From contig NZ_FUWJ01000002.1 of NCBI RefSeq assembly GCF_900167455.1, positions 620,305 to 684,304 of the forward strand: a stretch of 64,000 nucleotides of DNA, written 5' to 3'. Below the pieces are notes generated by a model that did no database searches, had not been told where the DNA came from, and worked only from the letters and a program-made list of their open reading frames with translations. Origin of the DNA: Enhydrobacter aerosaccus (lineage in GTDB: Bacteria > Pseudomonadota > Alphaproteobacteria > Reyranellales > Reyranellaceae). Position 1 is the first letter of the stretch, and each line of letters starts with the position of its first letter. Positions 25,434 through 36,379 of this stretch are shown here, one piece after another. A program made the translations under genes and the position numbers.

Positions 25434-26575
25434 CTTTACCGCTCGAAGGAGTTCGCGTGATCGAAGTGGGCCAGGCGCTGGCCGGACCTCTGGCCGGCGT
25501 GCTGCTGGCCGACATGGGAGCGGACGTCATCAAGGTCGAGAAGCCGGACGGCGGCGACGACGCCCGCATCTGGGGCCCTCCCTTCGGGCCCGACGGCGTC
25601 ACCTCGCTCTACTTCCACAGCCAGAACCGCAACAAGCGGTCGGTCGTCCTCGACCTCAAGTCCGCGGCCGACATCGATGCCCTTCATCGGCTGTGCGAGG
25701 ACGCCGACATCCTGATCCAGAATCTGCGTCCCGGCGTGGTCGACGAGATCGGCATCGGGCCGGAGGCGATGCTGAAGCGGCATCCGCGGCTGATCTACTG
25801 CTCGATCTGGGCCTTCGGCTACAAGGGACCGATGCGCCTGAAGCCGGGCTTCGACCCGCTGCTGCAGGCCTATGGCGGCATGCTGAGCGTGACGGGCGGG
25901 CCGGACGATCCGCCGACCTTCTGCGGCGCCTCGATCAACGACAAGGCCACCGGCATGTTCTGCACCATCGGCGCCCTGGCGGCGCTGCGGATGCGTGACC
26001 GCACCGGCAAGGGCTGCCTCGTCGATACGTCTCTGTTCGACTCCGCGGTGCATTGGGTCGACGGCCAGCTCAATGCCTATCTCGCCACCGGCATCCCGCC
26101 GAAACGTCACGGCACGGGCTCCGGCGCCATCGTCCCCTACCAGGTGTTCGATACGACCGACCATCCGGTCTGCCTCGCCGCCGGCAACGACCGCCTGTGG
26201 GCGCGCGCGGCCAAGGTGCTGGAGCACGCCGAATGGGGCACCGACCCGCGCTATGCCACCAGTGCACGCCGGGTCGAGAACCGCGCCGAGCTGGTTGGGC
26301 TGATCGCGGCGGTAATGCGGACCAAGAGCCGCGAGCACTGGCTCGCCGCCTTCGAGAAAGCGGGCGTGCCCTGCAGCCGGGTCAACGACATCCCGCAGCT
26401 TGCCGAAACCGAGCAGCTCGCCGCCTCGGAGATGGTGCAGGACCTTCCCAACGGCGGGCCGCGCGTGCTTGGCCTGCCGATCTCGTTCGACCGCAATCGG
26501 CCGCGCTCGGCCCGGCCGGCACCCAAGCTCGGCGAACATACTGCCGAGGTCCTGGGGCGTCTGGCGAAGCGATAG
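25430..26575 (+). CDS. CaiB/BaiF family CoA-transferase
   Basis: Class III CoA-transferase, 381 residues, moving CoA between carboxylic acids in the cytoplasm. The N-terminus GVRVIEVGQALAGPLAGVLLADMGADVIKVEKP is diagnostic, and the catalytic Asp lies in GCLVDTSLFD. KPGFDPLLQAYGGMLSVTG is another family block. GTG 25430 is preceded by GAGG. Diverges from the PQQ operon. Substrate cannot be assigned from context; neighbours do not form an obvious catabolic pathway. Confidence 0.92.
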   Translation: MTLPLEGVRVIEVGQALAGPLAGVLLADMGADVIKVEKPDGGDDARIWGPPFGPDGVTSLYFHSQNRNKRSVVLDLKSAADIDALHRLCEDADILIQNLRPGVVDEIGIGPEAMLKRHPRLIYCSIWAFGYKGPMRLKPGFDPLLQAYGGMLSVTGGPDDPPTFCGASINDKATGMFCTIGALAALRMRDRTGKGCLVDTSLFDSAVHWVDGQLNAYLATGIPPKRHGTGSGAIVPYQVFDTTDHPVCLAAGNDRLWARAAKVLEHAEWGTDPRYATSARRVENRAELVGLIAAVMRTKSREHWLAAFEKAGVPCSRVNDIPQLAETEQLAASEMVQDLPNGGPRVLGLPISFDRNRPRSARPAPKLGEHTAEVLGRLAKR

Positions 26576-26598
26576 CCGGCTCGGTCCGGACGACGTGC

Positions 26599-28494
26599 CT
26601 AGGCGCCCGCCCGGAAGCCGCGCACGATCAGCGCATTGAGGCGCTTGGCGAAGCCGGCCGGATCGGCCGGAACCTCGCCATCGAGGATATGCGCCTGGTC
26701 GAGCAGGAGGGCGGCGATGTCCTTCACGTCATCGCCGCAGCCTGCGCTCTGGGCCGTCGCCAGCATGCGCACCAGCTCGTGCTTCATGTTGAGCTCGAGG
26801 ATGGGCTTGGCGCCGCCGCCGCGATTCTGCCGCGCCAGCAGGCGCTCCAGCTCGCGGTCGCGGCCCTGGGCGCTCGCGACCAGGCACGCCGCACTCTCGG
26901 TCAGGCGCTGTGACGCCCGCACTTCGGAGATCTGATCGCCCAGCGCCTCCTTCACCGCCGTGAGGATCGCCTGATCCTCGTCGGAGGAAGAAGGCTTCTC
27001 TTCCTTGGCGCCGGCCTCGTCCAGCAGCGGGATCAGTCCGAAATCGAGATCGCCCTGGCTCAGCGACTTCAGCGGCTTGCCCTCGAACTCCTGCGGCATC
27101 ATCGTCCAGAACGCGTCGATGGGATCGGTCAGCAGCAGGACCTCGACTCCCCTCGCCCGCGCGGCCTCGAGCTTGGGATTGGACTTGAGGCGATCGATGC
27201 TGTCGCCGACGAGATAATAGATCTCGGTCTGGTTCGGCTTCAGATCGGCGACATACTCCTTGAGCGAGCGCAGCGTGTCGCTTGCCGTGGTCGAGAAGCG
27301 CGTCAGCGCCAGGAGCTGCGCGCGACGCTCGTGATCCTCGTACAGCCCTTCCTTCACGATGGGACCGAAGGCACCCCATACCTTGGCGAAGGCATCGGCG
27401 TCCTTGGTGGCGAGCCCTTCGAGCTCGTTCAGCACGCGTGTCGCCAGGCCGCTGCGGATCTGCTTCACCTGCGGATTGTTCTGCAGCATCTCGCGCGACA
27501 GGTTGAGCGGCAGGTCCTCGCTGTCGACCACGCCGCGCACGAACCGCAGATAGGCCGGCAACAGATCGGCATCGTCAGTGATGAAGACGCGCCGGACATA
27601 GAGCTTCACGCGGCCCTTGCGCGCCGGATCGGACAGATCGAACGGCGGCGTCGTCGGCACGAACAGCAGGACCGCATAGGATTGCCGGCCTTCCACCTTG
27701 TAGTGCAGCGTCAACGCCGGCTCGTCGAAGGCCATCGCGATGGAGCGATAGGCCTGCGTGTAGTCCTCCGTCGTGACCTCGGACTTCGCGCGCTGCCACA
27801 GGGCGCTGGCGGCGTTGACCTGCCGCGCCTCGCCCTTGTCGTCGACCAGCTCGATCGGAAAGAGGATATGATCGGAATAGGCGCGGACGATGCGCTCCAG
27901 CTCGAACGCCTGCAGGTAGCGGGCCGCATCCTCCTTGAGATGGAGAACGATCCGGGTGCCGCGCGGCACTGCCTTGGCCTGCTCGTCGCTGGCAGCGGCG
28001 ACCTCGTAGCCGGCCCCGCCCGCAGAAATCCATACCCATGTCTCGGACGTACCGGCCTTGTGGCTCACGACCTCGATCCGGTCCGCCACCATGAAGGCGG
28101 AGTAGAAGCCGACGCCGAACTGGCCGATCAGCCCCAGCCCTTCCTTGGCGTCCTTCAACCCCTGCAGGAACGCCTTGGTCCCCGACCGCGCCACGGTGCC
28201 GAGATTGTCGATCAGCTCCTGGCGGTCCATGCCGATGCCGTTGTCGGCGATGGTCAGCGTCTTGGCGGCGCTGTCCGGGATCAGCCGGATGGCGAGCTTG
28301 TCGTCTCCCGCCAGCAGCTCGGGCCGGGCGATGGCTTCGTAGCGGATCTTGTCGCAGGCATCCGAGGCATTGGAGATCAATTCGCGAAGGAAGACATCCG
28401 TTTCGGAATAGACCGAGTGAACCATCAGGTTCAGCAGTTCGGCCACCTCGGCCTGAAATTGATGCGTCTGGGCGCTCCCAGTGTCCCCGTTCAT
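26599..28494 (-). CDS. htpG: Molecular chaperone HtpG (Hsp90)
   Basis: 631-residue bacterial Hsp90, a cytoplasmic ATP-driven chaperone. The N-terminal GHKL ATPase motifs are [30 protein letters not shown] and [15 protein letters not shown]; the middle domain has [14 protein letters not shown]; the C-terminal dimerisation domain has [11 protein letters not shown] 28494 follows GGAAAG. Convergent with the CoA-transferase gene (23 bases apart). No CIRCE or sigma-32 promoter was recognised upstream. Confidence 0.97.
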   Translation of the reverse strand: MNGDTGSAQTHQFQAEVAELLNLMVHSVYSETDVFLRELISNASDACDKIRYEAIARPELLAGDDKLAIRLIPDSAAKTLTIADNGIGMDRQELIDNLGTVARSGTKAFLQGLKDAKEGLGLIGQFGVGFYSAFMVADRIEVVSHKAGTSETWVWISAGGAGYEVAAASDEQAKAVPRGTRIVLHLKEDAARYLQAFELERIVRAYSDHILFPIELVDDKGEARQVNAASALWQRAKSEVTTEDYTQAYRSIAMAFDEPALTLHYKVEGRQSYAVLLFVPTTPPFDLSDPARKGRVKLYVRRVFITDDADLLPAYLRFVRGVVDSEDLPLNLSREMLQNNPQVKQIRSGLATRVLNELEGLATKDADAFAKVWGAFGPIVKEGLYEDHERRAQLLALTRFSTTASDTLRSLKEYVADLKPNQTEIYYLVGDSIDRLKSNPKLEAARARGVEVLLLTDPIDAFWTMMPQEFEGKPLKSLSQGDLDFGLIPLLDEAGAKEEKPSSSDEDQAILTAVKEALGDQISEVRASQRLTESAACLVASAQGRDRELERLLARQNRGGGAKPILELNMKHELVRMLATAQSAGCGDDVKDIAALLLDQAHILDGEVPADPAGFAKRLNALIVRGFRAGA

Positions 28495-28574
28495 TTCAAC
28501 TTTCCACGTCGAGTGATTTGAGCCGGCGCTGGATATAGTCCGTTGATCGGATTGGGCAAGTAGGCTGCAGCCAG

Positions 28575-31034
28575 CTAGCCGATGGTGAGCGCATAATCCC
28601 GCCCGTCCTGGGCGCCCGACCGGCCGGAACGCAGAGTGAATCGCAGCACCACCCCGGCCGGCAGCTGGTCGGCCGGCAGCTCCGCCAGCTCCAGGCCGAG
28701 GCCGATCGCCCGGGTTTCGATCTCCCCGCTCTGTCGCCAGTCATCGACCGTCCACCGCACCACCGTCGGCTCCTCCAGCACGAGGCGCAGGGCGCATCCC
28801 GAGGGCAGCCGCCGGATCATGGCGCGCCGCGACCAATGGCGATGCCGGGGCACCACCGGCTTACCGCCATAGCGCCGCGCCACGGCCGACGACTGGTCGA
28901 CCGGAACCCGTCCGGCCAAGCCGGTGGCCAGCTTGACGAACTCCGCATGCGCCCACACCAGCGGCATGGCCGCACCGGTCGGCTTTCCCGGATAGAGGAA
29001 AGCAGCGGGCAAGGCCTCGCGATCCCACACCTGCTCCGGGAACAGCCCGCCGCGGCCGGCCATCCGCCGCATCGCTTCGAGATACGGGAGCGGATCGGCA
29101 CCCGCCACCAGCGCGTAGTGACCGCGCTCGCCCGTCAGCAGCGGCCACGGCCGCCCGATGCCGTCGCCCAGATAGGGAAGTCCGCCCTCGCGCTCGCCAT
29201 AGCCATCGCCATTGTAGCGGTACCAGACCGGGCCGGACGGCGTGTCGACCTTGATCGTGCCGTCGACGACCTTGAGCGTGTCGAGCACGACCTTGTGGTC
29301 GGGCCGCCTCAGCCCGAATCGCACCAGTTGCAGGAAGCCGGTACTGACCTGATCGAACGCGACGATCTCGGCATCGGGTCCGCGATTCTTCATGGGGATC
29401 CGGTCGGCCAGCGCGCCGCGGTCTTCGAGCACGCGCGCAGGCGCACAGCGGACATAGTACGACTCGGCGCCGAAGCGCGCAGCAAGCGGTGTCCCGGTTG
29501 CCGCAGTCCAATCCTCGATGCTGGCGTTCCAGTCGTCGGCGACGGCGCGCGCGATCTCGGCCAACGGCTCGTCCAGGAATTCGGCGCCCGCGACCAGGGC
29601 GGAGATGCAGGTCGCGAGGGTGAAGGCATTGATGCCCGAGATCTCCTCCCAGCGATCCTGGTCCGATGACGGCCCGGTCCGTATCAGGAATCCCAGCGCG
29701 CCCCGCACCATGTCGACGACCTTGATGTCGCCCAGCGCGTCGCGCTCCGCCAGGGCCGATGCCAGCAGGACGGGCCAAGCCACCTCGTCGAGCTGAACGC
29801 CGGTCCAGGACGGCGAGCCACCCAGCCACTGGTTCTGATACCAGCGACCGTCGGGAAGCTGCGTCGCGATCAAATAGCGCAAGACGTCACGCGCCTCGTC
29901 GAAGGCGCCGAGCGCCACCAGCGCCAGCGCGCTCTCGACGAGGTCGCGCGGCCAAACAAGGTGATAGCCGCCGATATCGTCGCGGCTGTTGCCCCACGGA
30001 ATCGAAAGGCTGGCCACCATCGCGCCGGGAAAGGTCTTGTCCTGGTGCGTGCGCAACACCATGGCCGACAGGCGCACCGGCTCGCGCAGGCTTTCGGGAA
30101 TGCGCCCATCGATGTCGAGACCGGCGTGCCAGTTCCGCCACCGCGAGACATGGTCGTCCCATACCGCGGCGAAATCCTGAACCAGCGCCGAGATCGCCAG
30201 CGTCGCGGCCGCCTCCTTGCTGCCGCCGAAGGCGAGCGCCAGCGTGACGCGCCGCGGCAGTTGACCCATGAGAGCGACGTTGCCCGGTCCGGCCTGGCGA
30301 TAAGACCAGCTCATGCAGCCGTTGCGCTTGAAGTCCTGCCATCCGTCGCTGCTACCAACATAGCCCGCGCTGGCCATGCCCCAGGCATCGACCTGGTTCT
30401 CGTCGACCGCCGCCAGAGCGAGGCCGAAAGGTCCCTGCTCGGCCGCGAGCACCGTATGTCCGCGCTCGGCATAGACCGTTGCCGTATTGCCGTGGCCGGT
30501 TCCTCCCAGATGAGGCGCCAGCAGGGCATAGGGAAACAGCGTCTCGTCGCCCTCGAGCGTCAGTTCGATCAGGAGCACGTCGCGCTTGGGATCCGGGGCG
30601 ATGCGCTGCCTGATGCGGAAGCGCTCGTGCGTATGGACGATCTCGGCGGCTGGAATGCCCGGATCGGGCGTCTGCACCCGATGCGTGCCCAGTCGCTTCA
30701 CCTCGACCCAGAAGCCCTCCCCGTCGCCGACAATGAAGCCCAGATCGCGGATCTGTGGCAGGTCCACGCGCGGATAGTAGACTTCGTTGACGATGCCGTA
30801 GCCGATCGTGAACCACAGGCGCGACGGTCCGAGCGCCGTGCCGACCACGTCCTTGGCGCTGCTGGCCCAGGTCGGAAGCATGCCGGGCGCACCGGGCGCG
30901 AATTCGGCTGCCTCGCGTGGCGTGCGGGGGGATCCTCGCAGAGTCGCTCGCGGCGACTGCAATCGATTGAGGTCGGTCGAGCTGGCAGGCGCATCGTCGT
31001 GGTCGATCGGCACTGGGCCCTCCGTCGAGATCAC
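28575..31034 (-). CDS. Glycoside hydrolase family 15 (glucoamylase-like)
   Basis: About 819 residues, releasing glucose from alpha-glucans or related oligosaccharides. An N-terminal beta-domain ([20 protein letters not shown]) is followed by the (alpha/alpha)6 barrel: [17 protein letters not shown], the first catalytic Glu region [13 protein letters not shown] and the second [11 protein letters not shown]-terminal beta-rich part follows. No signal peptide is obvious, so it may act in the cytoplasm. The start is uncertain: GTG 31034 is chosen because the conserved block [11 protein letters not shown] lies well inside; ATG 30881 would cut into that block, and a start upstream at 31178 would overlap the divergent cheB region. 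Located between htpG and cheB. Confidence 0.87.
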   Translation of the reverse strand: MISTEGPVPIDHDDAPASSTDLNRLQSPRATLRGSPRTPREAAEFAPGAPGMLPTWASSAKDVVGTALGPSRLWFTIGYGIVNEVYYPRVDLPQIRDLGFIVGDGEGFWVEVKRLGTHRVQTPDPGIPAAEIVHTHERFRIRQRIAPDPKRDVLLIELTLEGDETLFPYALLAPHLGGTGHGNTATVYAERGHTVLAAEQGPFGLALAAVDENQVDAWGMASAGYVGSSDGWQDFKRNGCMSWSYRQAGPGNVALMGQLPRRVTLALAFGGSKEAAATLAISALVQDFAAVWDDHVSRWRNWHAGLDIDGRIPESLREPVRLSAMVLRTHQDKTFPGAMVASLSIPWGNSRDDIGGYHLVWPRDLVESALALVALGAFDEARDVLRYLIATQLPDGRWYQNQWLGGSPSWTGVQLDEVAWPVLLASALAERDALGDIKVVDMVRGALGFLIRTGPSSDQDRWEEISGINAFTLATCISALVAGAEFLDEPLAEIARAVADDWNASIEDWTAATGTPLAARFGAESYYVRCAPARVLEDRGALADRIPMKNRGPDAEIVAFDQVSTGFLQLVRFGLRRPDHKVVLDTLKVVDGTIKVDTPSGPVWYRYNGDGYGEREGGLPYLGDGIGRPWPLLTGERGHYALVAGADPLPYLEAMRRMAGRGGLFPEQVWDREALPAAFLYPGKPTGAAMPLVWAHAEFVKLATGLAGRVPVDQSSAVARRYGGKPVVPRHRHWSRRAMIRRLPSGCALRLVLEEPTVVRWTVDDWRQSGEIETRAIGLGLELAELPADQLPAGVVLRFTLRSGRSGAQDGRDYALTIG

Positions 31035-31192
31035 GCAATCACTGTCAGACTGGGTCGTCCACTGCTGCGCCGTCGAGGCAGCTGACCAAGTTCCCGGCCG
31101 GCGCGACCGGTCGAGCTTGAACCTCGGGCGCCATGGAACGTTGCAATCGGATATCCGACCGTCAACCCCATGCCACAAACGATCTCACCAGA

Positions 31193-32239
31193 ATGTCCCG
31201 CACCCACGATATCGTGGTCATTGGCGGATCCGCCGGTGGCCTGGAGGCACTGCGGCCCCTGCTGGCACGGCTGCCGGTCGGGCTGCCCGCCTCGATCCTC
31301 ATCGTCCTGCATGTCGGACCGGTCAGCTATCTCCCGGAGATACTGGATCGAATCTGCCCCCTTCCCGTCGTGGCCGCCAGGAGCGGGGAAATGCTCCAGC
31401 ACGGTAAAGTCTATATCGCCATTCCGGGGGTCCACCTGCTGGTGCACCACAACCACTTGCTGTTGCGGCGTGGTCCGCGCGAGAACCTGTCCCGCCCTGC
31501 CATCGATCCCCTCTTCCGATCGGCCGCCGCGTGCTGCACGACCCGGGTAATCGGCATTCTGCTTTCGGGCGCCCTGTCCGACGGGGTGGCGGGTCTGGGG
31601 ACCATCAAGCGCTGCGGCGGCATCGCGCTGGCGCAGGATCCCGATGATGCCCTGGTCCCGGCCATGCCAGCCAACGCCCGGCGCGCCGTCGATCTCGATC
31701 TTGTCCTGCCGATGGCCGAGATGGCGGAGGCACTGGCCGCGCTGGTGCAAAGGCCGGCGCCGCCGCCTGTCGAGGTGCCCATGGACATCCAGCTGGAGAC
31801 CGCCATTGCCGCCCAGGAGCTGGCCGACATGAAGGTGGACGACATCCTTGGCAAACCGTCGCGCTTCACCTGTCCCGAATGCCAGGGCACGTTGTGGGAA
31901 ATCCGGGACGGCTCCATGCTGCGATTCCGCTGCCATGTCGGACATGCTTTTAATTCCGAGGCCGTTCTTGCTGCCTATGGCGAGCAGATCGAGAATACCC
32001 TGACGCGGCTGCAGCGGTCGCACCAGGAGCGTGCAGCTCTCGCGCGAAGGATGGCGGAAAGCGAGCGAGCAGAAGAAAGACATCATCTCGCCGATGAACT
32101 GGAGCGGCGAGCAGACGGGTACGACGAAGATGCGTTATTGGTTCAGCACCTGATGCGTACCGGATTTGTCGGCCCAAGAGACGAGAGCCGAGACGATGAG
32201 CCAGGAGATACAAGACAAGATGGCGAGATCGGAAGCTAG
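31193..32239 (+). CDS. CheB-type methylesterase with C-terminal Zn-ribbon-like extension
   Basis: 348 residues. The CheB domain occupies residues 1-190 with the catalytic Ser in VIGGSAGG (S13), His in IVLHVGP and Asp in LLSGALSDGVAG. There is no receiver domain, unlike chemotaxis CheB. The C-terminal part holds FTCPECQGTLWEI and FRCHVGHAFN, a likely metal-binding ribbon, then a charged helix rich in Glu and Arg. ATG 31193 lies within a short leader after the divergent GH15 gene. The 3' end overlaps the next gene by 44 bases, implying joint expression with the hybrid kinase. No chemoreceptors or Che genes are nearby, so its target is probably not a classic MCP. Confidence 0.85.
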   Translation: MSRTHDIVVIGGSAGGLEALRPLLARLPVGLPASILIVLHVGPVSYLPEILDRICPLPVVAARSGEMLQHGKVYIAIPGVHLLVHHNHLLLRRGPRENLSRPAIDPLFRSAAACCTTRVIGILLSGALSDGVAGLGTIKRCGGIALAQDPDDALVPAMPANARRAVDLDLVLPMAEMAEALAALVQRPAPPPVEVPMDIQLETAIAAQELADMKVDDILGKPSRFTCPECQGTLWEIRDGSMLRFRCHVGHAFNSEAVLAAYGEQIENTLTRLQRSHQERAALARRMAESERAEERHHLADELERRADGYDEDALLVQHLMRTGFVGPRDESRDDEPGDTRQDGEIGS

Positions 32240-35200
32240 CGGCGGTGCGCCTGTGGCCGACGATGCAGCACCCCTTCCCGTGGTGCCGATTGTCGGTATC
32301 GGTGCATCCGCCGGTGGCTTGACCGCTCTGGAGATGCTGCTGCCGCCCATCAAGCCGGGAAGCGGGCTGGCTTATGTCGTCATTCAGCATCTCGACCCAG
32401 ATCACGAGAGCGCCCTGCCCTCGCTGCTCGAGCGCAGCACCGCCCTTCCCGTGGCGGTCATCACGAACGGCATGGCCATCGAGGCCGATCGCATCTACGT
32501 CCTTCCCCCCAATGCCGGGGTCGCGATCGAGGACGATCGGCTTCGTCTGGCGGAGTTGCCGAGGCCGCGCGGTCCGCAAACCCCGATCGACGGCTTCTTC
32601 ACGTCCCTGGCGGAGGCGAGAGGCGAGCGGGCGGCGGCAGTCATTCTCTCCGGCTCGGGCAGCGACGGCACGCTTGGCCTGCGCGCGATCAAGGAACATG
32701 GCGGACTGACGATCGCCCAACGGGGCGCCGAGTATGACGGCATGATGCGCAGCGCCGTGCAGACAGGGATGGTCGATGTCGTGCTGCCCGTCGCCGAGAT
32801 CCCGGCCAAACTTGCCGACTATTTCCGTGACCTGGATCGCCGCAAGAGCCAAGCCGAGGGCCAGGGAGCGCGCGATGCCCTGACCCAGATCCTGGCGCTC
32901 CTGCGCGCGCGCACCGGTCACGACTTCAGCGGCTACAAGGACAGGACCGTCGCCCGTCGGGTGCAGCGTCGCATGCAGGTCCTGCAGATCGATACGGTCG
33001 CGACTTTCATCGAGCGACTGCGCAAGGATCCGCAGGAGGTCGATCTTCTGCTGCAGGATCTTCTCATTGGCGTAACCAACTTCTTCCGCGACCCACAGGC
33101 GTTCGCCGCACTGGAAGAGAAGGTCATTCCGTATCTGTTCGAGGGCAAGGGACCGAACGACACGATCCGGATCTGGGTTCCCGGTTGTTCCACGGGAGAA
33201 GAAGCCTATTCGATCGCCATCCTGCTGCGCGAGCATCTGCCCAAGGGGCAGGCGGGTCCCAGGCTGCAGATCTTCGCCAGCGACATCGACGAGCAGGCGC
33301 TGCAGACTGCCCGGATCGGACGCTATCCGGCGGCGATCGCGGGAGACGTGGCGCCCGAGAGGCTGGAGCAGCATTTCGTCCGCGAGGACGGCACCTATCG
33401 TATCGCTTCGGACCTGCGCGAGATCTGCCTGTTCTCCGCCCACAATCTGCTGCACGACGCACCGTTTTCGAAACTCGACCTGATCTCGTGCCGCAATCTG
33501 CTGATCTATCTGACTCCAGAGCTGCAGAACCGCGTGATCCCGCTGTTCCACTATGCGCTGAACGAGTCGGGCTATCTGTTCCTCGGCAGCTCCGAAAACC
33601 TCACCAGGCACGCGCGGCTTTTCTCCACGCTCGACAAGCCGCATCGCATCTTCCGTCGCCGCACCCCGATCGAGCGCCGTCTGCCCGAATTTCCTCTCAC
33701 GACGACGGAGGGAGCGCGACATCGCACGCCTGCCGCACAGCGCATAGTCGCGGATCCGGACTCTCTGCAATCGCTGGCGGAACGGCAGCTCCTGGAGCGT
33801 TACTCGCCGGCCTATGTCGTCATCAATGCCGAAGGGGATGCCCTGCACGGCTCCGGCCGGACCGGGAAATATCTCGAACTGGCGCCCGGCGCGCCCAAGA
33901 TCGATGTCTTCAGCATGGCGCGCCAGGGCTTGCGGCCAGACATGCGCGCCGGCGTCCACAAGGCGGCGAGCACCGGCCAGGTCGTGGTCCAGAAGAACGT
34001 GATCGTCGGCACCAATGGCGGGCGCCAGACCATCGATCTGATCGTCCAACCGCTGCGAACGGCCCCGGCTCACGATCCCCTCTACATGATCGTGTTTCAG
34101 GATATCGGCGGCATCAAGAACGGCCAAGAAGCCAATGGCGCGGTCGACGACGAGGATCTCGAGAGTGCCGGTCTGCGGCAATTGGAGACGGAGCTGCGGG
34201 CCACCAAGGAGCGGCTGCAGACAACGACGGAAGAACTCGAATCCACCAACGAGGAGCTGAAATCCGGCAACGAAGAGCTTTCCTCCATGAACGAGGAGCT
34301 CCAATCGGCCAACGAGGAGCTCGAGACCTCGAAGGAAGAGCTTCAATCGATCAACGAGGAGCTTCAGACGGTGAATGCCGAGCTGAATTCCCGTGTCGAG
34401 GACCTGAGTCGGGCAAACTCCGACATCGCGAACCTGCTGGAAAGCACGCAGATCGCCACGCTCTTCCTCGATCGCGATCTGAACGTGAAGAGCTTTACCC
34501 CGGCCGCCAAGGACGTCTTCCGACTGATCGAAAGCGACATGGGCCGGCCGATCACGCATGTGCGGGCCTGCTTCAAGGCCGACACGGTGCAGGACGATGC
34601 CGAGCGCGTTCTCCGCACCCTGAGCACGATCGAGCGGCAGATCGAGGGTGCCGACAACGGAGCGCGCTACGTCATGCGCATGATGCCCTACCGCACGGTG
34701 GACAATGTCATCGCCGGCGTGGTGATCACCTTCGTCGACGTCACCAAGATGAGCGCCGCCGAGGCGCGGATCAATCAACTCACCCGCGACCTGCGAGACC
34801 GCATCCAGAGCCTGGAGATCCTGCTCGATGTGGTGCCGGTTGGCATCCTCATCCTTCAGGACCGACAGAAGATCGACGAGATTCGCGTTAACCGCTATGG
34901 AGCGCAGCTCCTGGGCCACGGCGCCCAGGGTGAGGCGGGAAGCGGACCGCGGCTCCTGAGCGCCGGCGTGAGGCTGTTCCAGGGAGATCGCGAGCTTCCC
35001 CCGGACGAACAGCCGCTGCAGCTCTCGACGCGGTCGGGTCACGCAGTCGCGAACTTCGAAGGTCAGCTTCTGCGGCCGGATGGAGAACGCCGCGATGTGA
35101 TGATCACCTCGACTCCGCTGTTCGATGACGCCGGCAAGACGCGCGGAGGGATCGCAGCGATCGTCGACATCTCCGAGCGCAAAAACGCCGAGGCACGCCA

Positions 35201-35801
35201 GCAGATCCTGCTCTACGAGCTTCAGCACAGGGTGAAGAACATCATCGCCACGGTGAGCGCGCTCGCCAATCGCAGCCTGCCGACCGAAGGCCCGATGGCC
35301 GCGATCGGGGAGGCCTTCCAGGGCCGGCTGCGCGGCATGGCCGCCACGCACGAGCTTCTGTCGCGGGCGAACTGGCGTGGTGCACCGCTGGCCGAGCTGA
35401 TCGAGGCCGCAACCCGGTCGCTGACCGGCTTCGAAGGCAGCAATGTCGACGTCCACGGCCCAGACGTGCTGATGACCCCGGCGGCCGCGGCAACACTCGG
35501 TATGGTGTTCTACGAGCTGGCCACGAACGCGGTCAAATATGGCGCGCTTTCGAAGTCGGGCGGCCGGGTCGATATTGACTGGCAGGTGACTGGCAGCCCG
35601 ACCATCAAGACCCTTTCGCTGACCTGGACGGAGTCCGGCAGCAAGCCGATTGCGCCCGACGCGCGCGCGGGCTTCGGCATGACTTTCATCAAGCGCAGCA
35701 TCGAGTACGAGCTCGCCGGCAAGGCCGATATGGAGCCTACCGCGGACGGGCTGCGTTGGAAGATGGATTTGCCGTTCGCGCAGAATGTCCAGCATGCCTA
35801 G
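32196..35801 (+). CDS. CheB-CheR-PAS-HWE histidine kinase fusion
   Basis: 1201-residue cytoplasmic multidomain protein. Order: CheB methylesterase (about 15-205; GIGASAGG, IQHLDPDH, LSGSGSDGTLG), CheR methyltransferase (about 220-490; ARTGHDFSGYKDRTV, VTNFFRDP, SAM site GCSTGEEAYSIA, SCRNLLIYL), a PAS-like region, a coiled coil of Asn-Glu-Glu-Leu repeats (about 660-760), two further PAS domains, and a C-terminal HWE-family kinase with phospho-acceptor His in LQHRVKNIIATVSALANR and N-box FYELATNAVKYGALS. ATG 32196 is preferred to an upstream TTG. Such fusions are alphaproteobacterial sensors; the coiled coil may transmit signal. No membrane segment, so a soluble cue is expected. Confidence 0.92.
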   Translation: MSQEIQDKMARSEASGGAPVADDAAPLPVVPIVGIGASAGGLTALEMLLPPIKPGSGLAYVVIQHLDPDHESALPSLLERSTALPVAVITNGMAIEADRIYVLPPNAGVAIEDDRLRLAELPRPRGPQTPIDGFFTSLAEARGERAAAVILSGSGSDGTLGLRAIKEHGGLTIAQRGAEYDGMMRSAVQTGMVDVVLPVAEIPAKLADYFRDLDRRKSQAEGQGARDALTQILALLRARTGHDFSGYKDRTVARRVQRRMQVLQIDTVATFIERLRKDPQEVDLLLQDLLIGVTNFFRDPQAFAALEEKVIPYLFEGKGPNDTIRIWVPGCSTGEEAYSIAILLREHLPKGQAGPRLQIFASDIDEQALQTARIGRYPAAIAGDVAPERLEQHFVREDGTYRIASDLREICLFSAHNLLHDAPFSKLDLISCRNLLIYLTPELQNRVIPLFHYALNESGYLFLGSSENLTRHARLFSTLDKPHRIFRRRTPIERRLPEFPLTTTEGARHRTPAAQRIVADPDSLQSLAERQLLERYSPAYVVINAEGDALHGSGRTGKYLELAPGAPKIDVFSMARQGLRPDMRAGVHKAASTGQVVVQKNVIVGTNGGRQTIDLIVQPLRTAPAHDPLYMIVFQDIGGIKNGQEANGAVDDEDLESAGLRQLETELRATKERLQTTTEELESTNEELKSGNEELSSMNEELQSANEELETSKEELQSINEELQTVNAELNSRVEDLSRANSDIANLLESTQIATLFLDRDLNVKSFTPAAKDVFRLIESDMGRPITHVRACFKADTVQDDAERVLRTLSTIERQIEGADNGARYVMRMMPYRTVDNVIAGVVITFVDVTKMSAAEARINQLTRDLRDRIQSLEILLDVVPVGILILQDRQKIDEIRVNRYGAQLLGHGAQGEAGSGPRLLSAGVRLFQGDRELPPDEQPLQLSTRSGHAVANFEGQLLRPDGERRDVMITSTPLFDDAGKTRGGIAAIVDISERKNAEARQQILLYELQHRVKNIIATVSALANRSLPTEGPMAAIGEAFQGRLRGMAATHELLSRANWRGAPLAELIEAATRSLTGFEGSNVDVHGPDVLMTPAAAATLGMVFYELATNAVKYGALSKSGGRVDIDWQVTGSPTIKTLSLTWTESGSKPIAPDARAGFGMTFIKRSIEYELAGKADMEPTADGLRWKMDLPFAQNVQHA

Positions 35802-35813
35802 GAGTCGGCCGCG

Positions 35814-36203
35814 ATGCCAGTACCGGGGAGGGAACTCGAGGGGCTGAAGATCCTGGTGGTCGAGGACAACTTCCTGGTGGCCGAATATCTGCGCGACATG
35901 CTGGAAGATCACGGCTGCGAGGTCGTGGGCCCAGCGCCGCGCGTCCGCCTTGCCCTTGACCTGCTGCAAGGAGAATCGAAGCTCGATGCCGCGATCCTCG
36001 ACATAAACCTGAACGGGGAATTCTGCTTTCCCATCGCGACAGCCCTGAGGGCCGCCTCGATCCCTTTCCTCTTTCTGACGGGCTACGACGACGACACTAT
36101 CGTGCCGGCGGATTTCAAGAGCACGCGGCATCTGCCCAAGCCCGTGGAACGGACCCAGCTGCTGGAAGCGATCCTCGAAATCCACGGCCAGCCGGGGTCG
36201 TGA
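35814..36203 (+). CDS. Single-domain response regulator
   Basis: 129-residue receiver domain only. The acidic pocket is ILVVEDNF, the phospho-acceptor Asp is in AAILDINLNG, the conserved Thr/Ser region is FLFLTGYDDD and the Lys is in HLPKPVE. This receiver class (FLTGY) typically pairs with HWE/HisKA2 kinases. It starts 12 bases after the kinase gene, with GGCCGCG before ATG, and is clearly in the same operon. It has no output domain and must act by protein contact or phosphotransfer. Confidence 0.93.
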   Translation: MPVPGRELEGLKILVVEDNFLVAEYLRDMLEDHGCEVVGPAPRVRLALDLLQGESKLDAAILDINLNGEFCFPIATALRAASIPFLFLTGYDDDTIVPADFKSTRHLPKPVERTQLLEAILEIHGQPGS

Positions 36204-36379
36204 CGGGCCGCCGCCATTAAATAAATGGAAATATAATGAAAACGGCTTCTCGGGCGGCATGAGCGACTAAGGACTTCCCACTCTGCCGCCACAATACGCT
36301 CCGGCACGTCTCTCGACCGATTCCGGTCGTCAATGCCCGACGGAGACGCAAGCTTCGGTGCCCGACCTCCGCCGGCTAC

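Noticed and set aside
31950..36260. A 1436-codon open frame on the minus strand opposite the hybrid kinase
   Set aside because: It is the antisense shadow of a GC-rich gene whose plus-strand product has clear CheB, CheR, PAS and kinase domains. The shadow shows no recognisable domain.
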